Notes: generated by a model not told the origin, from the sequence alone. DNA of 64,000 nucleotides from Hymenobacter sp. APR13 (GCF_000737515.1 NZ_CP006587.1:2847001-2911000), one strand, 5' to 3'. Shown: positions 43,301-50,106, numbered from the stretch's first letter. Program-made: numbers and translations.

Positions 43301-43613
43301 AGTGCTGCGCGCCGACCGCGACCTGGAATACGTGCACCTCAAAGACCAGCGCGCCGCTGGCCTGGAGCTCATCGGCCAGACCTCCGGCTACCGCTACCAG
43401 GGCGGCCTGGGCTACTACGAGAGCCCCCGCGACGCGGCCACCAACTTCTTCATCGGCTTTTTCCCCAAAGGCACCCACACCTTCGAGTACCGGCTGCGGG
43501 CGGCGCAGGCCGGCAACTTCTCGGGTGGCCTGAGCCAGCTGCAGTGCCTGTACGCGCCGGAGTTCACAACCCACTCGGCTGGCACGCGGGTGCAGATTGC
43601 GGGGCAGCCGTAG
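37317..43613 (+). CDS. Alpha-2-macroglobulin family protein with thioester motif
   Basis: This 2098-residue exported protein is the largest in the window. A hydrophobic N-terminus (MRSFLFSLLALLMLLPGSS) lacks a lipobox Cys. A helical region covers about 30-420, an MG2 domain follows at about 600-700 (FLYTDRAIYRPGQTLYFKG), and A2M features lie at about 1285-1380. The thioester motif is YECSEQ with Cys-1550, which can trap attacking proteases or nucleophiles. A Pro-rich stretch lies at about 1225-1255 (VPPPPPPPNAPPRPG). Residues about 1438-1472 are encoded by an intergenic repeat arm pair (see repeats). Bacterial macroglobulins usually pair with a PbpC-like protein; none is nearby. Confidence 0.93.
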   Translation: MRSFLFSLLALLMLLPGSSQNPPAGAGPGTPAAWKKIDQLLAKDQTASAGKLVDALYQQARQRQDTPEYLRALLYKLRLLDEREEESDEKAIALVEADLKTARFPARPILHSLLAQLYANYYQQHRYQLYDRTRAAAPDPADASQADIRTWDAARLGSAVLQHYRASLLDEPQRQQQLKLAALGYAITGGDAESRALAPTLYDLLARRAIEGLGNDEFYVTKPAEQFELTDPALFGPVAEFVQLKLTAPPADSLNGQLQVLRVLQQLTAFRLREAAANPAALADVDLARLRFVREHATLPDEDALYRAALLRAIDTYKALPIASRFMFEQANSLQETDPAQARELALAAEKAWPKSQGAQQARNLRLGIEALELRFTTEEVVLPAQPWLLKLTVRNVPKLYAKAYRISTARQLRELEKPTPYDENRFQKRYARVLAGKPAAAWALELPGPADYRPHTVQHAGPALPLGHYLIVLSTAEEAATKEKPGVATAYAELSVSELSELRRNAAAQEGPEVLVLHRQTGIPQAGVQVLPFFQYYDQKADQYKQRRGPAQTTTAEGLTQIALGTATGQNTQLRALLLTQGRDSLLTTQSGYYGPRRGPRDLEQPQRRTFLYTDRAIYRPGQTLYFKGIFTETRAGKSQLLTKQAVSVRLVDVNGQTIQTLPFTTSDFGSFHGSVVLPTGLLNGEMSLQTDAGSVSFAVEDYKRPTFQVTFEPVAGTPVLGQSVTVRGKATAYAGQPIDGATVQYRVVRRTFWPFFGRGFYGGDQPELEILSGTTRTDSAGGFVVTFVAKGETAAGPGKRGWGPGYAFEVTADVTDAAGETRTGQQRVSLGTSALTLRLDAPEQLNREQLPPLQLLSTNAAGEPRPARSTLRLYRLTPPTRALRPRVWEQPEYEALTQEEFRRLFPLDAYARDDNDSTWARTLVLTQEFDTDKTPLLPNLRAALATQEPGRYLLEATAPAATATEPEAKVEQRFTLFSATAATLPVPTFDWFVALQDSVLPGQPARFLVGSAAGARVLLEVEAKGETLRHEWLTLAANEQRVVEIPTTAALDGAQLHLHLTQIRDNRLYRHEATVQVATPSAPLTLSIATFRDKLQPGQQETWRVTIRQANGQPAAAELLASLYDKSLDVFRPHSFAELEFARPYYPAVLAWNGRFGVEESTELFDGNPVTGTVWSLVYPHLNMWGFMGEDEIPDQTELADKVVSTRVVRGNAPMEERLESAAMAAAPGSANKVQMRMVPPPPPPPNAPPRPGETDDIPDMAQLVDKPSADLSNVQARTDFRETALWAPAVRTNAQGETVLEFQMPEAVTRWQLLTLAHDQQLHSGMLQRELVTQKSLQVTPNAPRFFREGDQLTFSAKLSNLTDAPISGRTQLLLLDARTQHPIEAKVLQSPAQLAFNLPARQSQAVSWSLTIPETAEGQLPIEAITYKVVASGELSAVGSQLSGTDKKAQKKARRQNKPATDNQQLTTIEDGEQNTLPVLPNRLLVTESLPLPIVGPATREFELQKLTSTTSPTRRNYSLTLEMTENPAWYAVQALPYLMEYPYECSEQVFSRLYANLLAAKILQSNPRFKAMLAEWQRAAQSGDKTSLTSKLDQNPELKALLLQETPWVRDAQSETERMRRLTELFDEPRLKAETARALTKLAAMQQPNGAFPWFEKMPADRYITQLIVAGFGKLRKLGAFDASQDERAAPILRQALAYLDGELQRDYADLRKQKGVNLKQDHLSDLQIQALYARSFWVAPAVAKATQPALAYYQKQAAAFWPARTRYLQAQMALALHRQQQPAAPRAILTALTENALHSPELGMYWKEVRGGYYWREAPTETQATLIEAFDEVQNDQKAVDEMKLWLLKQKQTQSWPSTRATADACYALLLRGSDWLQPTQPLRVTVGGKPVAPTTQQAGTGYYKVSWPAAEVQPAQGRVSVQKTDAGVAWGALYWQYFEQLDKITPAATGLQLERQLYREQRTTGGPVLERLTAASPLRVGDVLVVRLVLRADRDLEYVHLKDQRAAGLELIGQTSGYRYQGGLGYYESPRDAATNFFIGFFPKGTHTFEYRLRAAQAGNFSGGLSQLQCLYAPEFTTHSAGTRVQIAGQP
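41629..41732. repeat. Inverted repeat absorbed in frame into the macroglobulin gene (family G)
   Basis: The arms at 41629-41659 and 41701-41732 are imperfect complements (about 25 of 31 positions) and contain the GTTGTCAG/CAACTGATAA pattern. It adds about 35 residues (left arm ELSAVGSQLSG, right arm PATDNQQLTT) between A2M domains. This resembles intergenic repeats of related genomes, not a protein module. The frame is preserved across it. Confidence 0.7.
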
Positions 43614-43620
43614 CGGCTAT

Positions 43621-43660
43621 AGCTACCGGCTGCTATATAGTGGCGGTCGGTAGCTTTTTT
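43621..43660 (+). terminator. Hairpin terminator after the macroglobulin gene
   Basis: AGCTACCG pairs with CGGTAGCT across about 20 bases and is followed by six T. Confidence 0.75.
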
Positions 43661-43723
43661 GCCGGTGAAATCGCGCGTCAGCTCGACCAAAATGGCTTTC
43701 TGCCAGCATGGTACGTGGTCGGC

Positions 43724-43756
43724 TTTGGATTTTGTGGCCGGGGGGTGGTAATTTTG
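43724..43756 (+). promoter_or_regulatory. Putative promoter: TTTG, 21-base spacer, TAATTTTG
   Basis: TTTG at 43724-43727 and TAATTTTG at 43749-43756 are separated by 21 bases, close to the Bacteroidota consensus. The gene starts at 43784, 27 bases after the box. Confidence 0.6.
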
Positions 43757-43783
43757 AAGTTCCGTTTAGCCCCTGTTGGAACA

Positions 43784-44218
43784 ATGAAGAGACTGATTGT
43801 GATGATAACCGGCCTGCTGCTGAGCAGCACGGCCCTGATGGCCCAAAGCGAAAAGAAGACCACCTCCGTAACCCCTACCGCGCTGCCCGGCGAAGAGAAA
43901 CTGACTCCCCGCGAGCGGGCCGAGCGCGATTTCCTGATGCCCGCCCGCCGCAAGCAGGATGCCGTGCTGAAGGCCGCCGCCCGCGAAGAAGCCGCCGCCC
44001 AAGCCGACACCGAAGCTTCAGCTTACCACGCCGAAGCCGCCCCGGAGCCGAAAGCCCCGGAAGCTGCCCCAAATGCCAGCGCTCCGGCTGCCGCCCCGCG
44101 TCATGTGGCTTCGCGCAGCCGCCACCGCTCCACCAGCAGCAAAAAGAAAGTGGTTCATAAGTCGTCGGCTGGCAAGCGCAAGACGGCCACCAAAAGCAGC
44201 CGCTCGCGCCGGCGCTAA
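43784..44218 (+). CDS. Small secreted basic protein of unknown function
   Basis: The 144-residue protein starts at the ATG at 43784 (MKRLIVMITGLLLSSTALMAQ), with a good signal peptide and a well-placed promoter. The middle is Ala/Glu/Pro-rich (ERAERDFLMPARRKQDAVLK). The last 35 residues are Ser/Lys/Arg-rich (RSRHRSTSSKKKVVHKSS). It is probably disordered and could bind acidic polymers such as LPS or nucleic acid; this is only inferred from charge. No homologue is recognised. A terminator follows at 44241. Confidence 0.8.
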   Translation: MKRLIVMITGLLLSSTALMAQSEKKTTSVTPTALPGEEKLTPRERAERDFLMPARRKQDAVLKAAAREEAAAQADTEASAYHAEAAPEPKAPEAAPNASAPAAAPRHVASRSRHRSTSSKKKVVHKSSAGKRKTATKSSRSRRR

Positions 44219-44240
44219 CCACAATCCTTGATCTTACCCC

Positions 44241-44281
44241 AAAAAAGAAGCGGCACCCGTTCTGGTTGCCGCTTCTTTTTT
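44241..44281. terminator. Bidirectional hairpin terminator
   Basis: AAAAAAGAAGCGGCA and its complement flank ACCCGTTCTGGT, with A and T tracts. It separates the small secreted gene from the convergent DoxX-like gene. Confidence 0.85.
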
Positions 44282-44326
44282 GGAATGAAATCCGGTGGTA
44301 GTTTTCTGGGCTGAACCCTCCGGCTG

Positions 44327-44695
44327 CTACATGGTGGAGGTGGTGGGGCGGCGCAGCCAGAACACTACCAGCAACAGCACTAGCAGCGCAATGGCCGGTA
44401 CGCCATTGGCCAACCCGCCCGGAATTTTGGTGGCGTGCATCACCACCGCGCCCACCATGATGATTATCAGTCCCAGCGCGGCCGGCCGCACAAAGCGCGG
44501 TATCAGCAGCCCGATGCCGCCCAGCAGCTCGCCACCAGCTACCAAATAGGCCACCACGGCGGGCATGCCCATACTGCCGAACATGGCCACCGTGCCCGGC
44601 AGATCCATGAGTTTTCGGCCGCCGGATGCAATAAAGGCCAGGCCCAGCAGGCCCTGCAGAATCCAGGCAATGATGTTGCGGGTAGAAGCTGTCAT
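44327..44695 (-). CDS. DoxX-like small membrane protein
   Basis: The 122-residue protein (start at MTASTRN, ATG at 44695) has four membrane segments: about 9-26, 45-65, 75-94 and 98-115. The family pattern appears in the first helix and loop (LLGLAFIASGGRKLMD) and in the glycine-rich GGELLGGIGLLIPR stretch. DoxX/DoxD family members act in redox or thiol-linked membrane complexes, but many have no known function. It is separated from neighbours by a terminator and is monocistronic. Confidence 0.87.
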   Translation of the reverse strand: MTASTRNIIAWILQGLLGLAFIASGGRKLMDLPGTVAMFGSMGMPAVVAYLVAGGELLGGIGLLIPRFVRPAALGLIIIMVGAVVMHATKIPGGLANGVPAIALLVLLLVVFWLRRPTTSTM

Positions 44696-44849
44696 ACGAA
44701 AAGTGGGTTGGTGGAAGTGAGAGAAACTCGGAGCCCGTTTTGAACTGAGCTGCTGCACAATATGGCGGATTCAGGCAATAATTCATACCACCGACCTCTT
44801 TGCTCCAATCAATCTAACGGGCCGCCGTTCTGTTAGCGTCACTGGCGTG

Positions 44850-45713
44850 CTACTCGGTTTCCGGCGTCGTGTCCGGGTCGGTATCGTCGGGGTCGAGGCT
44901 GTAGCGGGGGGGTGGGTTGCGGCGGGTGGCACCAGCCAGCTGGCCCAGGCGTAGGCCGTAGCCGAGCTGCACCGTGGCGTAAGAGCCCCGGCTGACGATC
45001 GTCAGGCTGCCCTGCTGCACGGTGCCGTTGTCATCAATGTATTCCAGCCGAGTGGAGTTGATTTCCTCGAGCGGACTCAGCCCTCGCTGGTAGGTGGCCG
45101 TGAGCAGCAGCATGTGGCGTAGCCCCAGTTCGTAGCGCAACAGTCCCTCCACGCCCACCATGGCCGTGCCCCGTCCGCCGACGTTGCGCACCAGCACCAG
45201 CGGATTGCCGGGCTGAGGGAGTTGAGAAATGTCGCTATACCAGAGTGGACCTTCGTAGGCGTAGCGGCCGCCGTAAGTCCACGTATAGGAGCCAGTTAGT
45301 GCCAGATCAAGTCCCCAGTGTGGCCCTGGGCTCCACACATCGTAGAGCCGCAAGCTTATCCCCGAGTGATGTATCGTCTGATCCCCAATGCCCTTGCTAA
45401 AGCCGTTGCCCCGGGTACCGTAGCGCACACTTTGGGGCAGCCCCGTAACGCGCTCCTCCACACCTATACCCAGCCGCTCAGTCAGCGGCACCACTAGGCG
45501 CAGAGCGGCCCCGGTATTGAAGCTGCCGACCGTCCGGAACTGCCTGGTTATGTTCTGCCGCTCCATAGTGGGGTGAGCCAGCGTTACGCCGCCACTGATG
45601 TTCAGCTCCACTTCTCGTTGCGCCCACGCGCTACCGCTGGAACCAAGCAATAAAAAACCGCAGCCCAGCAGGCCGCGGTACAGGATATCAAAAGTAAAAG
45701 TAGTTGTAGCCAT
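44850..45713 (-). CDS. Outer-membrane barrel-like protein of unknown function
   Basis: The 287-residue protein (ATG at 45713; an in-frame codon at 45743 is less likely) has a signal region ending SSGSAWA. Beta-strand periodicity is strong: VELNISGGVTLAHP, GLDLALTGSYTWTYGG and SYATVQLGYGLRLGQ. The tail is acidic (DPDDTDPDTTPETE). It resembles outer-membrane barrels of Bacteroidota, but no family or function is recognisable. It lies 45 bases downstream of the ferredoxin gene, on the same strand. Confidence 0.8.
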   Translation of the reverse strand: MATTTFTFDILYRGLLGCGFLLLGSSGSAWAQREVELNISGGVTLAHPTMERQNITRQFRTVGSFNTGAALRLVVPLTERLGIGVEERVTGLPQSVRYGTRGNGFSKGIGDQTIHHSGISLRLYDVWSPGPHWGLDLALTGSYTWTYGGRYAYEGPLWYSDISQLPQPGNPLVLVRNVGGRGTAMVGVEGLLRYELGLRHMLLLTATYQRGLSPLEEINSTRLEYIDDNGTVQQGSLTIVSRGSYATVQLGYGLRLGQLAGATRRNPPPRYSLDPDDTDPDTTPETE

Positions 45714-45758
45714 CGGCAGCCTAACGCCGCCGGCCGGCCGCAAATTGCGGCTGGCAGC

Positions 45759-46085
45759 CTACGTATTTTGCGGCATCAGGCGCAGCACCAGGCCGTCGAG
45801 GCGCTCGGTGAGGCGGATCTGGCAGGAGAGGCGGCTGCCCTGGCTCATCACCGGCAGGCTTTCCAGCATGGCCAGCTCGTCGTCGGAGGGCTCGTCGAGG
45901 GCAGGGCCGGCCAGCACCTCAATGTGGCAGGTGCCGCACAGCGCCATGCCGCCGCAGGTGGCCTGAATGTCGTAGCCGCTGGCCTTGAGCAGCTCCATAA
46001 GGCTCAGGCCCATGTCGGTGGGGCCGCTTACTTCGGTGCGCTGGCCGGGCGCTTCCTCCACGTATACGCGTACGTCTTCGGTCAT
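45759..46085 (-). CDS. [2Fe-2S] ferredoxin
   Basis: The 108-residue protein has the four cluster Cys at 44, 50, 53 and 88 in CGGMALCGTC and LSCQI. This is the adrenodoxin/ISC-type spacing. It transfers electrons and is preceded on the same strand by its probable reductase (46200-47213). The 114-base gap between them is filled by a tandem/palindromic repeat, so they are probably one transcript with that repeat between them. The downstream barrel gene may also be included. Confidence 0.93.
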   Translation of the reverse strand: MTEDVRVYVEEAPGQRTEVSGPTDMGLSLMELLKASGYDIQATCGGMALCGTCHIEVLAGPALDEPSDDELAMLESLPVMSQGSRLSCQIRLTERLDGLVLRLMPQNT

Positions 46086-46090
46086 TGAGT

Positions 46091-46196
46091 GCGTGATGAA
46101 GTGATGGGGTAATAGCGTGATGAAGTGATGAGGTGATGGAGTGATGAGGGAAGAACGTCATTCCCTCATCACTCCATCACTTCATATCCTCATCAC
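46091..46196. repeat. GTGATGAAG-type tandem and inverted repeat between reductase and ferredoxin (family F)
   Basis: GCGTGATGAAGTGATG appears at 46091 and again at 46115, a 24-base period. Arms at 46117-46152 and 46161-46196 are imperfect reverse complements of 36 bases. It fills the spacer of the ferredoxin operon from just before the ferredoxin start to four bases before the reductase stop, so the mRNA could fold into a long hairpin. Confidence 0.85.
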
Positions 46197-46199
46197 CAA

Positions 46200-47213
46200 T
46201 TACAGCGTCGGAACGCCGTTGACGGTGGTGTACTTGAGGGTGTATTTCTTCTCGGGGAAGATGTGCTTGAAGGCGCCCTGGCACATGAGGGCCGCTTCGT
46301 GGAAGCCGCACAGAATCAGCTTCAGCTTACCCGGATACGTGTTGATGTCGCCGATGGCGAAGATGCCGGGCTCCGAGGTGGAGTAGTCCAGCGTGTTCAC
46401 CTTCACGGCGTTGTCTTCCAGCTCCAGGCCCCAGTCCTCAATCGGGCCGAGCTTGGGCGTGAGGCCGAACAGCGGAATGAACGAGTCCACGGGCAGCTCG
46501 GTGGCGGTGCCGTCGTTGGCCGTGATGGTCACGGCGTGCAGCTGGCCGTTGCCGTGCACGTGCGTCACGTTGCTGCTCAGCACCAGGTTCACCTTGCCAG
46601 CCTCGTGCAGGTGTTTCACTTTCTCGGCCGAGTCGGCGGCGCCGCGGAAGGTGGTGCCGCGGTGCACGAGCGTCACTTCCTTGGCTACGTTAGCCAGGAA
46701 AATAGTCCAGTCGAGGGCCGAGTCGCCGCCGCCGGCAATGACGAGGCGCTGGTCGCGGAAGGTTTCGGGGTCGCGCACCATGTAGTACACGCCCTTGCCC
46801 TGCTCGAAGCTCTCCAGCTGCTCGATGGCCGGTTTGCGGGGCTCAAATGAGCCCAGACCGCCGGCAATGGCAATGGCTTTGCAGTTGATTTCGGTGCCGT
46901 CGATGGTGGTCACCACAAACGAGCCGTCGTCGAGCTTGCGGTAGCCTTCCACCCGCTCGCCCAGCGTGAAGGTGGGGTGGAAAGGTTCGATCTGGCGCAT
47001 CAGGTTGTTGACCAGGTCACCGGCCAGAATATCCGGGAAGCCTGGGATGTCGTAGATGGGCTTCTTGGGGTAAATCTCGGACAGCTGCCCGCCTACCTGA
47101 GGCAGAGCGTCTACTACATGGCAGCGCAGCTTCAGCAGCCCGGCTTCAAATACAGCAAACAGCCCCACCGGGCCGGCCCCGATGATGCAGATATCGGTCG
47201 AAATAGAATTCAT
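46200..47213 (-). CDS. Ferredoxin--NADP+ reductase, TrxR-like type 2
   Basis: The 337-residue flavoprotein has an FAD site (CIIGAGPVGLFAVFEAG) and an NADPH site (IAGGGDSALDW). Residues such as PQVGGQLSEIYPKKPIYD fit the thioredoxin-reductase-like ferredoxin-NADP reductases, which lack the CxxC redox pair of true thioredoxin reductase. It passes electrons between NADPH and ferredoxin. The adjacent [2Fe-2S] ferredoxin makes the pairing likely. A TATCTTTGC box lies about 93 bases upstream. Confidence 0.93.
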   Translation of the reverse strand: MNSISTDICIIGAGPVGLFAVFEAGLLKLRCHVVDALPQVGGQLSEIYPKKPIYDIPGFPDILAGDLVNNLMRQIEPFHPTFTLGERVEGYRKLDDGSFVVTTIDGTEINCKAIAIAGGLGSFEPRKPAIEQLESFEQGKGVYYMVRDPETFRDQRLVIAGGGDSALDWTIFLANVAKEVTLVHRGTTFRGAADSAEKVKHLHEAGKVNLVLSSNVTHVHGNGQLHAVTITANDGTATELPVDSFIPLFGLTPKLGPIEDWGLELEDNAVKVNTLDYSTSEPGIFAIGDINTYPGKLKLILCGFHEAALMCQGAFKHIFPEKKYTLKYTTVNGVPTL

Positions 47214-47305
47214 CAGTGAAGGGTGAGTTCAAACAAATGGCCAACAGGGCCCTGGGCATAACAGCCAACTAGGCCAAATCGTTGGCCCGGCCTGACAATA
47301 CCGCC

Positions 47306-47314
47306 GCAAAGATA
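47306..47314 (-). promoter_or_regulatory. Putative -7 box TATCTTTGC for the reductase-ferredoxin operon
   Basis: Plus-strand GCAAAGATA reads TATCTTTGC towards the reductase gene, 93 bases before its ATG. It fully matches TAnnTTTGC. Confidence 0.5.
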
Positions 47315-47369
47315 GGCACCCGGCTCCAACCCGCACTTTCGCTGCGGTACTTTCGCCCCCGACCTGGTA

Positions 47370-47780
47370 TCAGGAAGGTTGCTGCGCCCAGAACTGCTGC
47401 AGGAAGGCGTCAGCTTCGTTCCTGTCAGTAAAGATATAGGTCGGGATTTCCTCCGACTGGGCCCGCACCTGCTGCATGAACTTGGGCACGCTGGCTGAAG
47501 GCGGGTGTACTTCCACCACCAAGCCCACCCCGGAAGCCTGCAGCATCTGGCGCACCTGCCGGAACACGGGCAGCATATGAAGATTGGGCCCCAAAGTGCG
47601 CCGCAGATCCGACAGCACCGTGAAACCTGGCTTCACCAGCTTCAGGGCCCGTTCGATATCAGCCACATAGTGCGGCAGCTCCGTGGCCAGCGTCATTTCT
47701 TCCAGACGCTCATAAACGATATGGTTGCCGGCCGTATGCAGGTAAATCCGGTACTGTGGGCGGTAGGCAATAAGGTCCAT
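47370..47780 (-). CDS. Small protein of unknown function, possibly STAS-like
   Basis: The 136-residue protein starts at MDLIAYRPQYRIYL. The alternation of strands and helices (NHIVYERLEEMT, KPGFTVLSDLRRTLG, GVGLVVEVHPP) suggests a compact alpha/beta fold of SpoIIAA/STAS type. I do not recognise specific residues. It has no signal peptide or membrane segment. It is isolated, with no clear operon partner. Function is unknown. Confidence 0.75.
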   Translation of the reverse strand: MDLIAYRPQYRIYLHTAGNHIVYERLEEMTLATELPHYVADIERALKLVKPGFTVLSDLRRTLGPNLHMLPVFRQVRQMLQASGVGLVVEVHPPSASVPKFMQQVRAQSEEIPTYIFTDRNEADAFLQQFWAQQPS

Positions 47781-47919
47781 AAACGGCGTGTGAATAACGG
47801 AATATCGATAAGTGGCGGAGAGGATAGTGGCCGGCTAACGTCGTAAATATCGGTACTATTCCGGGCGCACAACATTAGTGCCTTTTCTGCTATATGCTTT
47901 AGCTGGCCTATAAACTATA

Positions 47920-47950
47920 CATGCTCCGCAAACATTGTTCGCGGAGCATG
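47920..47950. repeat. Perfect 10-base inverted repeat
   Basis: CATGCTCCGC (47920-47929) and GCGGAGCATG (47941-47950) flank an 11-base loop. It lies between the divergent genes at 47780 and 48017 and could be an operator or a small terminator. Confidence 0.5.
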
Positions 47951-48016
47951 CAGCAGAAGCAATAATGTTGGGCAGGCCCTATCTTGGGGCACCTGTTATC
48001 GGCAATCAGGCCCCGT

Positions 48017-48457
48017 ATGCACTCAGAAAACGCCCAACATCCTCAGCAGGCCGCCGCCGCTGACCCGGACAGCAAAAGAAATGTTGCCTCGGCCATGCTG
48101 CGCCGGCGTCGGCAGCGGCTGGAAGGCACTGTGGTATCCACGGCCACCCAACTGCTGCCGCTGCTGAAGCTGCTCGATGCCATCAAGCCCCACGCGGCCA
48201 ACGAGTCGGTTTTTCGGACGCGGCGCAAAAAAATCAATGTACAGCTAGCCCTGGCTTACGCCCAGCTGAAGCAGGAGCGTCCGAAGCGCGAAACGCTCGT
48301 GCTGGCTTTACAGACGATAGGCGAGTTGGTGCGCGAAGAGGCGCACGACATCAGTAAGGATGAGTTAAAGGAAGCCGCCCGGGAGTTTGTGCTGGCTACG
48401 CTCAAAAATGCGCCGGCCATCATCAACGCGGCCCACCAAGCGAAGCTGCTCTCGTAG
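48017..48457 (+). CDS. Small helical protein of unknown function
   Basis: The 146-residue protein (ATG at 48017, MHSENAQHPQQAAAA) is predicted helical and basic: RRRRQRLEGTVVSTATQLLP and NVQLALAYAQLKQERPKRE. I do not recognise the family. No signal or membrane segment is evident. It is convergent with the gene at 48469. An alternative TTG start at 47984 adds 11 residues. Confidence 0.7.
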   Translation: MHSENAQHPQQAAAADPDSKRNVASAMLRRRRQRLEGTVVSTATQLLPLLKLLDAIKPHAANESVFRTRRKKINVQLALAYAQLKQERPKRETLVLALQTIGELVREEAHDISKDELKEAAREFVLATLKNAPAIINAAHQAKLLS

Positions 48458-48468
48458 CGGCAGCAGGG

Positions 48469-48867
48469 CTAGGCCTGCCGGTCGCTGTATTCGCTGAGCT
48501 GGCTGAATTGCGCAAAGTTGGCGTCGTCCTGCCAATAGGCGCGGCATTCGGTTCGCAGGTTTTTCAGGAAGTCTTCCTGGCGGCGCAGGTCGCGCCATTC
48601 GCCCAGGCCCAGCTGCTCGCAGAGCTTGTAGAAGGTGTCGCCCTGGCCTTTGTGGCCCGCCACGGTTACCAGGCAGCTCAGGATGGGCCGCCCGGCCGCA
48701 TACTCCGCTTCCGAAATTTCGGCCAGAACTTCTTTCAGGCGTTTTTTCTCGTGGGTGTTGTCGAGGTTGAAACCCAGATCGGCTTCCTGTACAAGATTCA
48801 GGTAGCTGGTGGTGCCTACCTGCTGTCGGGCGAAGAGGATGAGGTGTTTTCTAATTCGATCCAGCAT
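48469..48867 (-). CDS. Small protein of unknown function
   Basis: The 132-residue protein starts at the ATG at 48867 (MLDRIRKHLILFARQQVG). It is charged and helical, with HEKKRLKEVLAEISEAEYA and KLCEQLGLGEWRDLRRQ. The sequence AAGRPILSCLVTVAGHKGQG could be a strand-turn that binds nucleic acid, but no named domain is recognised. The frame extends upstream for 26 residues without a plausible start. It has no operon partner: the neighbour at 48457 is convergent. Confidence 0.7.
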   Translation of the reverse strand: MLDRIRKHLILFARQQVGTTSYLNLVQEADLGFNLDNTHEKKRLKEVLAEISEAEYAAGRPILSCLVTVAGHKGQGDTFYKLCEQLGLGEWRDLRRQEDFLKNLRTECRAYWQDDANFAQFSQLSEYSDRQA

Positions 48868-49115
48868 GTTGGTTGTTAGGGGTTGGGACAAAACGGTGAA
48901 TAGGAACTGTACTGCTCTTGCGAGCAGTGCGTGCCGAAATCCCAAAACCTTGCCAATCTGGCCCTGTGAAATTTTAAGTTCTGATGGTGAACTATTTATC
49001 GGGTTTCAAATCTGGAAACAAGGCCTGTTGAGTTGCTGATAAAGCGCAGCCTTAAGGCCGGTCGCCGCTGGGCCCAGAAACCGGACTTCGCGTGGTGCCC
49101 GGAGGAAAAATGCAT

Positions 49116-49150
49116 AAAAAAAGCCCCTCAGCAGGCTGCTGAGGGGCTTT
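49116..49150 (-). terminator. Terminator of the tRNA-Arg gene
   Basis: AAAGCCCCTCAGCAG and CTGCTGAGGGGCTTT form a perfect hairpin next to an A tract on the plus strand, that is, a T tract after the tRNA on the minus strand. Confidence 0.85.
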
Positions 49151-49155
49151 GTTCG

Positions 49156-49229
49156 TGGTCGTGTAAGGAGTCGAACCTTAAACCTTCTGATTCGTAGTCA
49201 GATGCTCTATCCAATTGAGCTACACAACC
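49156..49229 (-). tRNA. tRNA-Arg (ACG anticodon)
   Basis: The minus strand folds into a 74-base cloverleaf: acceptor GGTTGTG with CACGACC, D-arm GCTC...GAGC, anticodon stem TCTGA/TCAGA around CTACGAA, and T-arm TAAGG/CCTTA around TTCGACT. The anticodon is ACG, expected to become ICG and read CGN codons. The 3' CCA is not encoded. A promoter lies at 49270-49302 and a terminator at 49116. It is a single-gene transcript. Confidence 0.97.
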
Positions 49230-49269
49230 ATTTTTACCGTTTGGCGGATCGTTTATCCGTTTTGGTTGT

Positions 49270-49302
49270 GCAAAGATAGCAGGGAAAATTCCGGCGGTGC
49301 AA
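49270..49302 (-). promoter_or_regulatory. Promoter of tRNA-Arg: TTG, 21-base spacer, TATCTTTGC
   Basis: On the minus strand TTG (49302-49300) is followed after 21 bases by TATCTTTGC (49278-49270), a full match to the Bacteroidota consensus. A start site near 49263 would leave a short leader before the tRNA at 49229. Confidence 0.7.
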
Positions 49303-49373
49303 GCCGGGTCCCGCATTTTGCTTGGTTTTTTTTCGCGAAAGACTGCAAGATGCTGAATTTCAGTTGAATTTTT

Positions 49374-50084
49374 TTACTCGATTTTCGTGCCCTGGCGCAG
49401 GGTTCGCTGCATGGCGCGGTTGAAAAGGTAGTACAGGCCAAAAAACGACACCGCCACCAGCACCGCTACCAGTACCTTGCCGGTGTTGCCAGTGCCCGGG
49501 TCGCGGAGCAGCAGCATAATATCCTGGGCTTTGGTGCCGAGCCAGTAGAAAAACAGGCTGCGCGGCAGCATGCCCACGATGGAAGCCAGCAGAAACCGGC
49601 GCCGGTCCACGCCCATCACGGCCAGAATGAACGTCATCAGGGCAAACGGCGTGACCGGGGAGATGCGCAGCAGAAACACCAGCTTCCAGCTGTCGGTCTT
49701 CATTTCCTGCATCACGGCGGCGGCTTTGGGGAAGCGCTGCAGAAACGCCAGCATCTTGCCGTGGTCGAGGCTGGAGGCTACCTGGTAGCCGGTGAGGGCC
49801 GCCAGTGTGTAGGCGATGAGCATACCCGGGAAGCCCGCCCAGCCGAAGTAAAACCCGGTGATGAGCACGGCCAGCGTGGTGTGCAGCAGCGAAAACGCCA
49901 TGGCCACCCCGATAACCACGAAGTACAGCACCGCCTGCAGCAGCGTGGGGTGCTGCAGCAGCTCCTGGTTGCGGTAGAGCAGGAATCCCAGCGACGAGCT
50001 GCCCACAAACGGCAAACCCGCCAGCAGTACCATGGAAAGGAAAGTAGAGGCGTTTTTTTGAAAAAGCTCCCGGAGAAAAGCCAT
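49374..50084 (-). CDS. TVP38/TMEM64 (VTT domain) membrane protein
   Basis: The 236-residue protein (ATG at 50084, MAFLRELFQKN) has about six membrane segments. The central VTT core is visible: FYFGWAGFPGMLIAYTLAALTGY and RISPVTPFALMTFILAVMGV. Such DedA/VTT-type proteins are lipid scramblases or flippases for membrane lipids; the substrate here is not known. It is next to a DUF2167 gene, separated by a terminator. Confidence 0.9.
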   Translation of the reverse strand: MAFLRELFQKNASTFLSMVLLAGLPFVGSSSLGFLLYRNQELLQHPTLLQAVLYFVVIGVAMAFSLLHTTLAVLITGFYFGWAGFPGMLIAYTLAALTGYQVASSLDHGKMLAFLQRFPKAAAVMQEMKTDSWKLVFLLRISPVTPFALMTFILAVMGVDRRRFLLASIVGMLPRSLFFYWLGTKAQDIMLLLRDPGTGNTGKVLVAVLVAVSFFGLYYLFNRAMQRTLRQGTKIE

Positions 50085-50106
50085 AGACTGCAAGTGAAAA
50101 ACAAAC

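Noticed and set aside
46091..46196. Possible CRISPR array from the repeated GTGATGAAG units
   Set aside because: The repeats are short, lack unique spacers of regular length, form an inverted unit, and no cas genes are present.
49128..49316. Small frame across the tRNA gene
   Set aside because: Its residues are the direct translation of tRNA-Arg and its flanks, a common annotation artefact.
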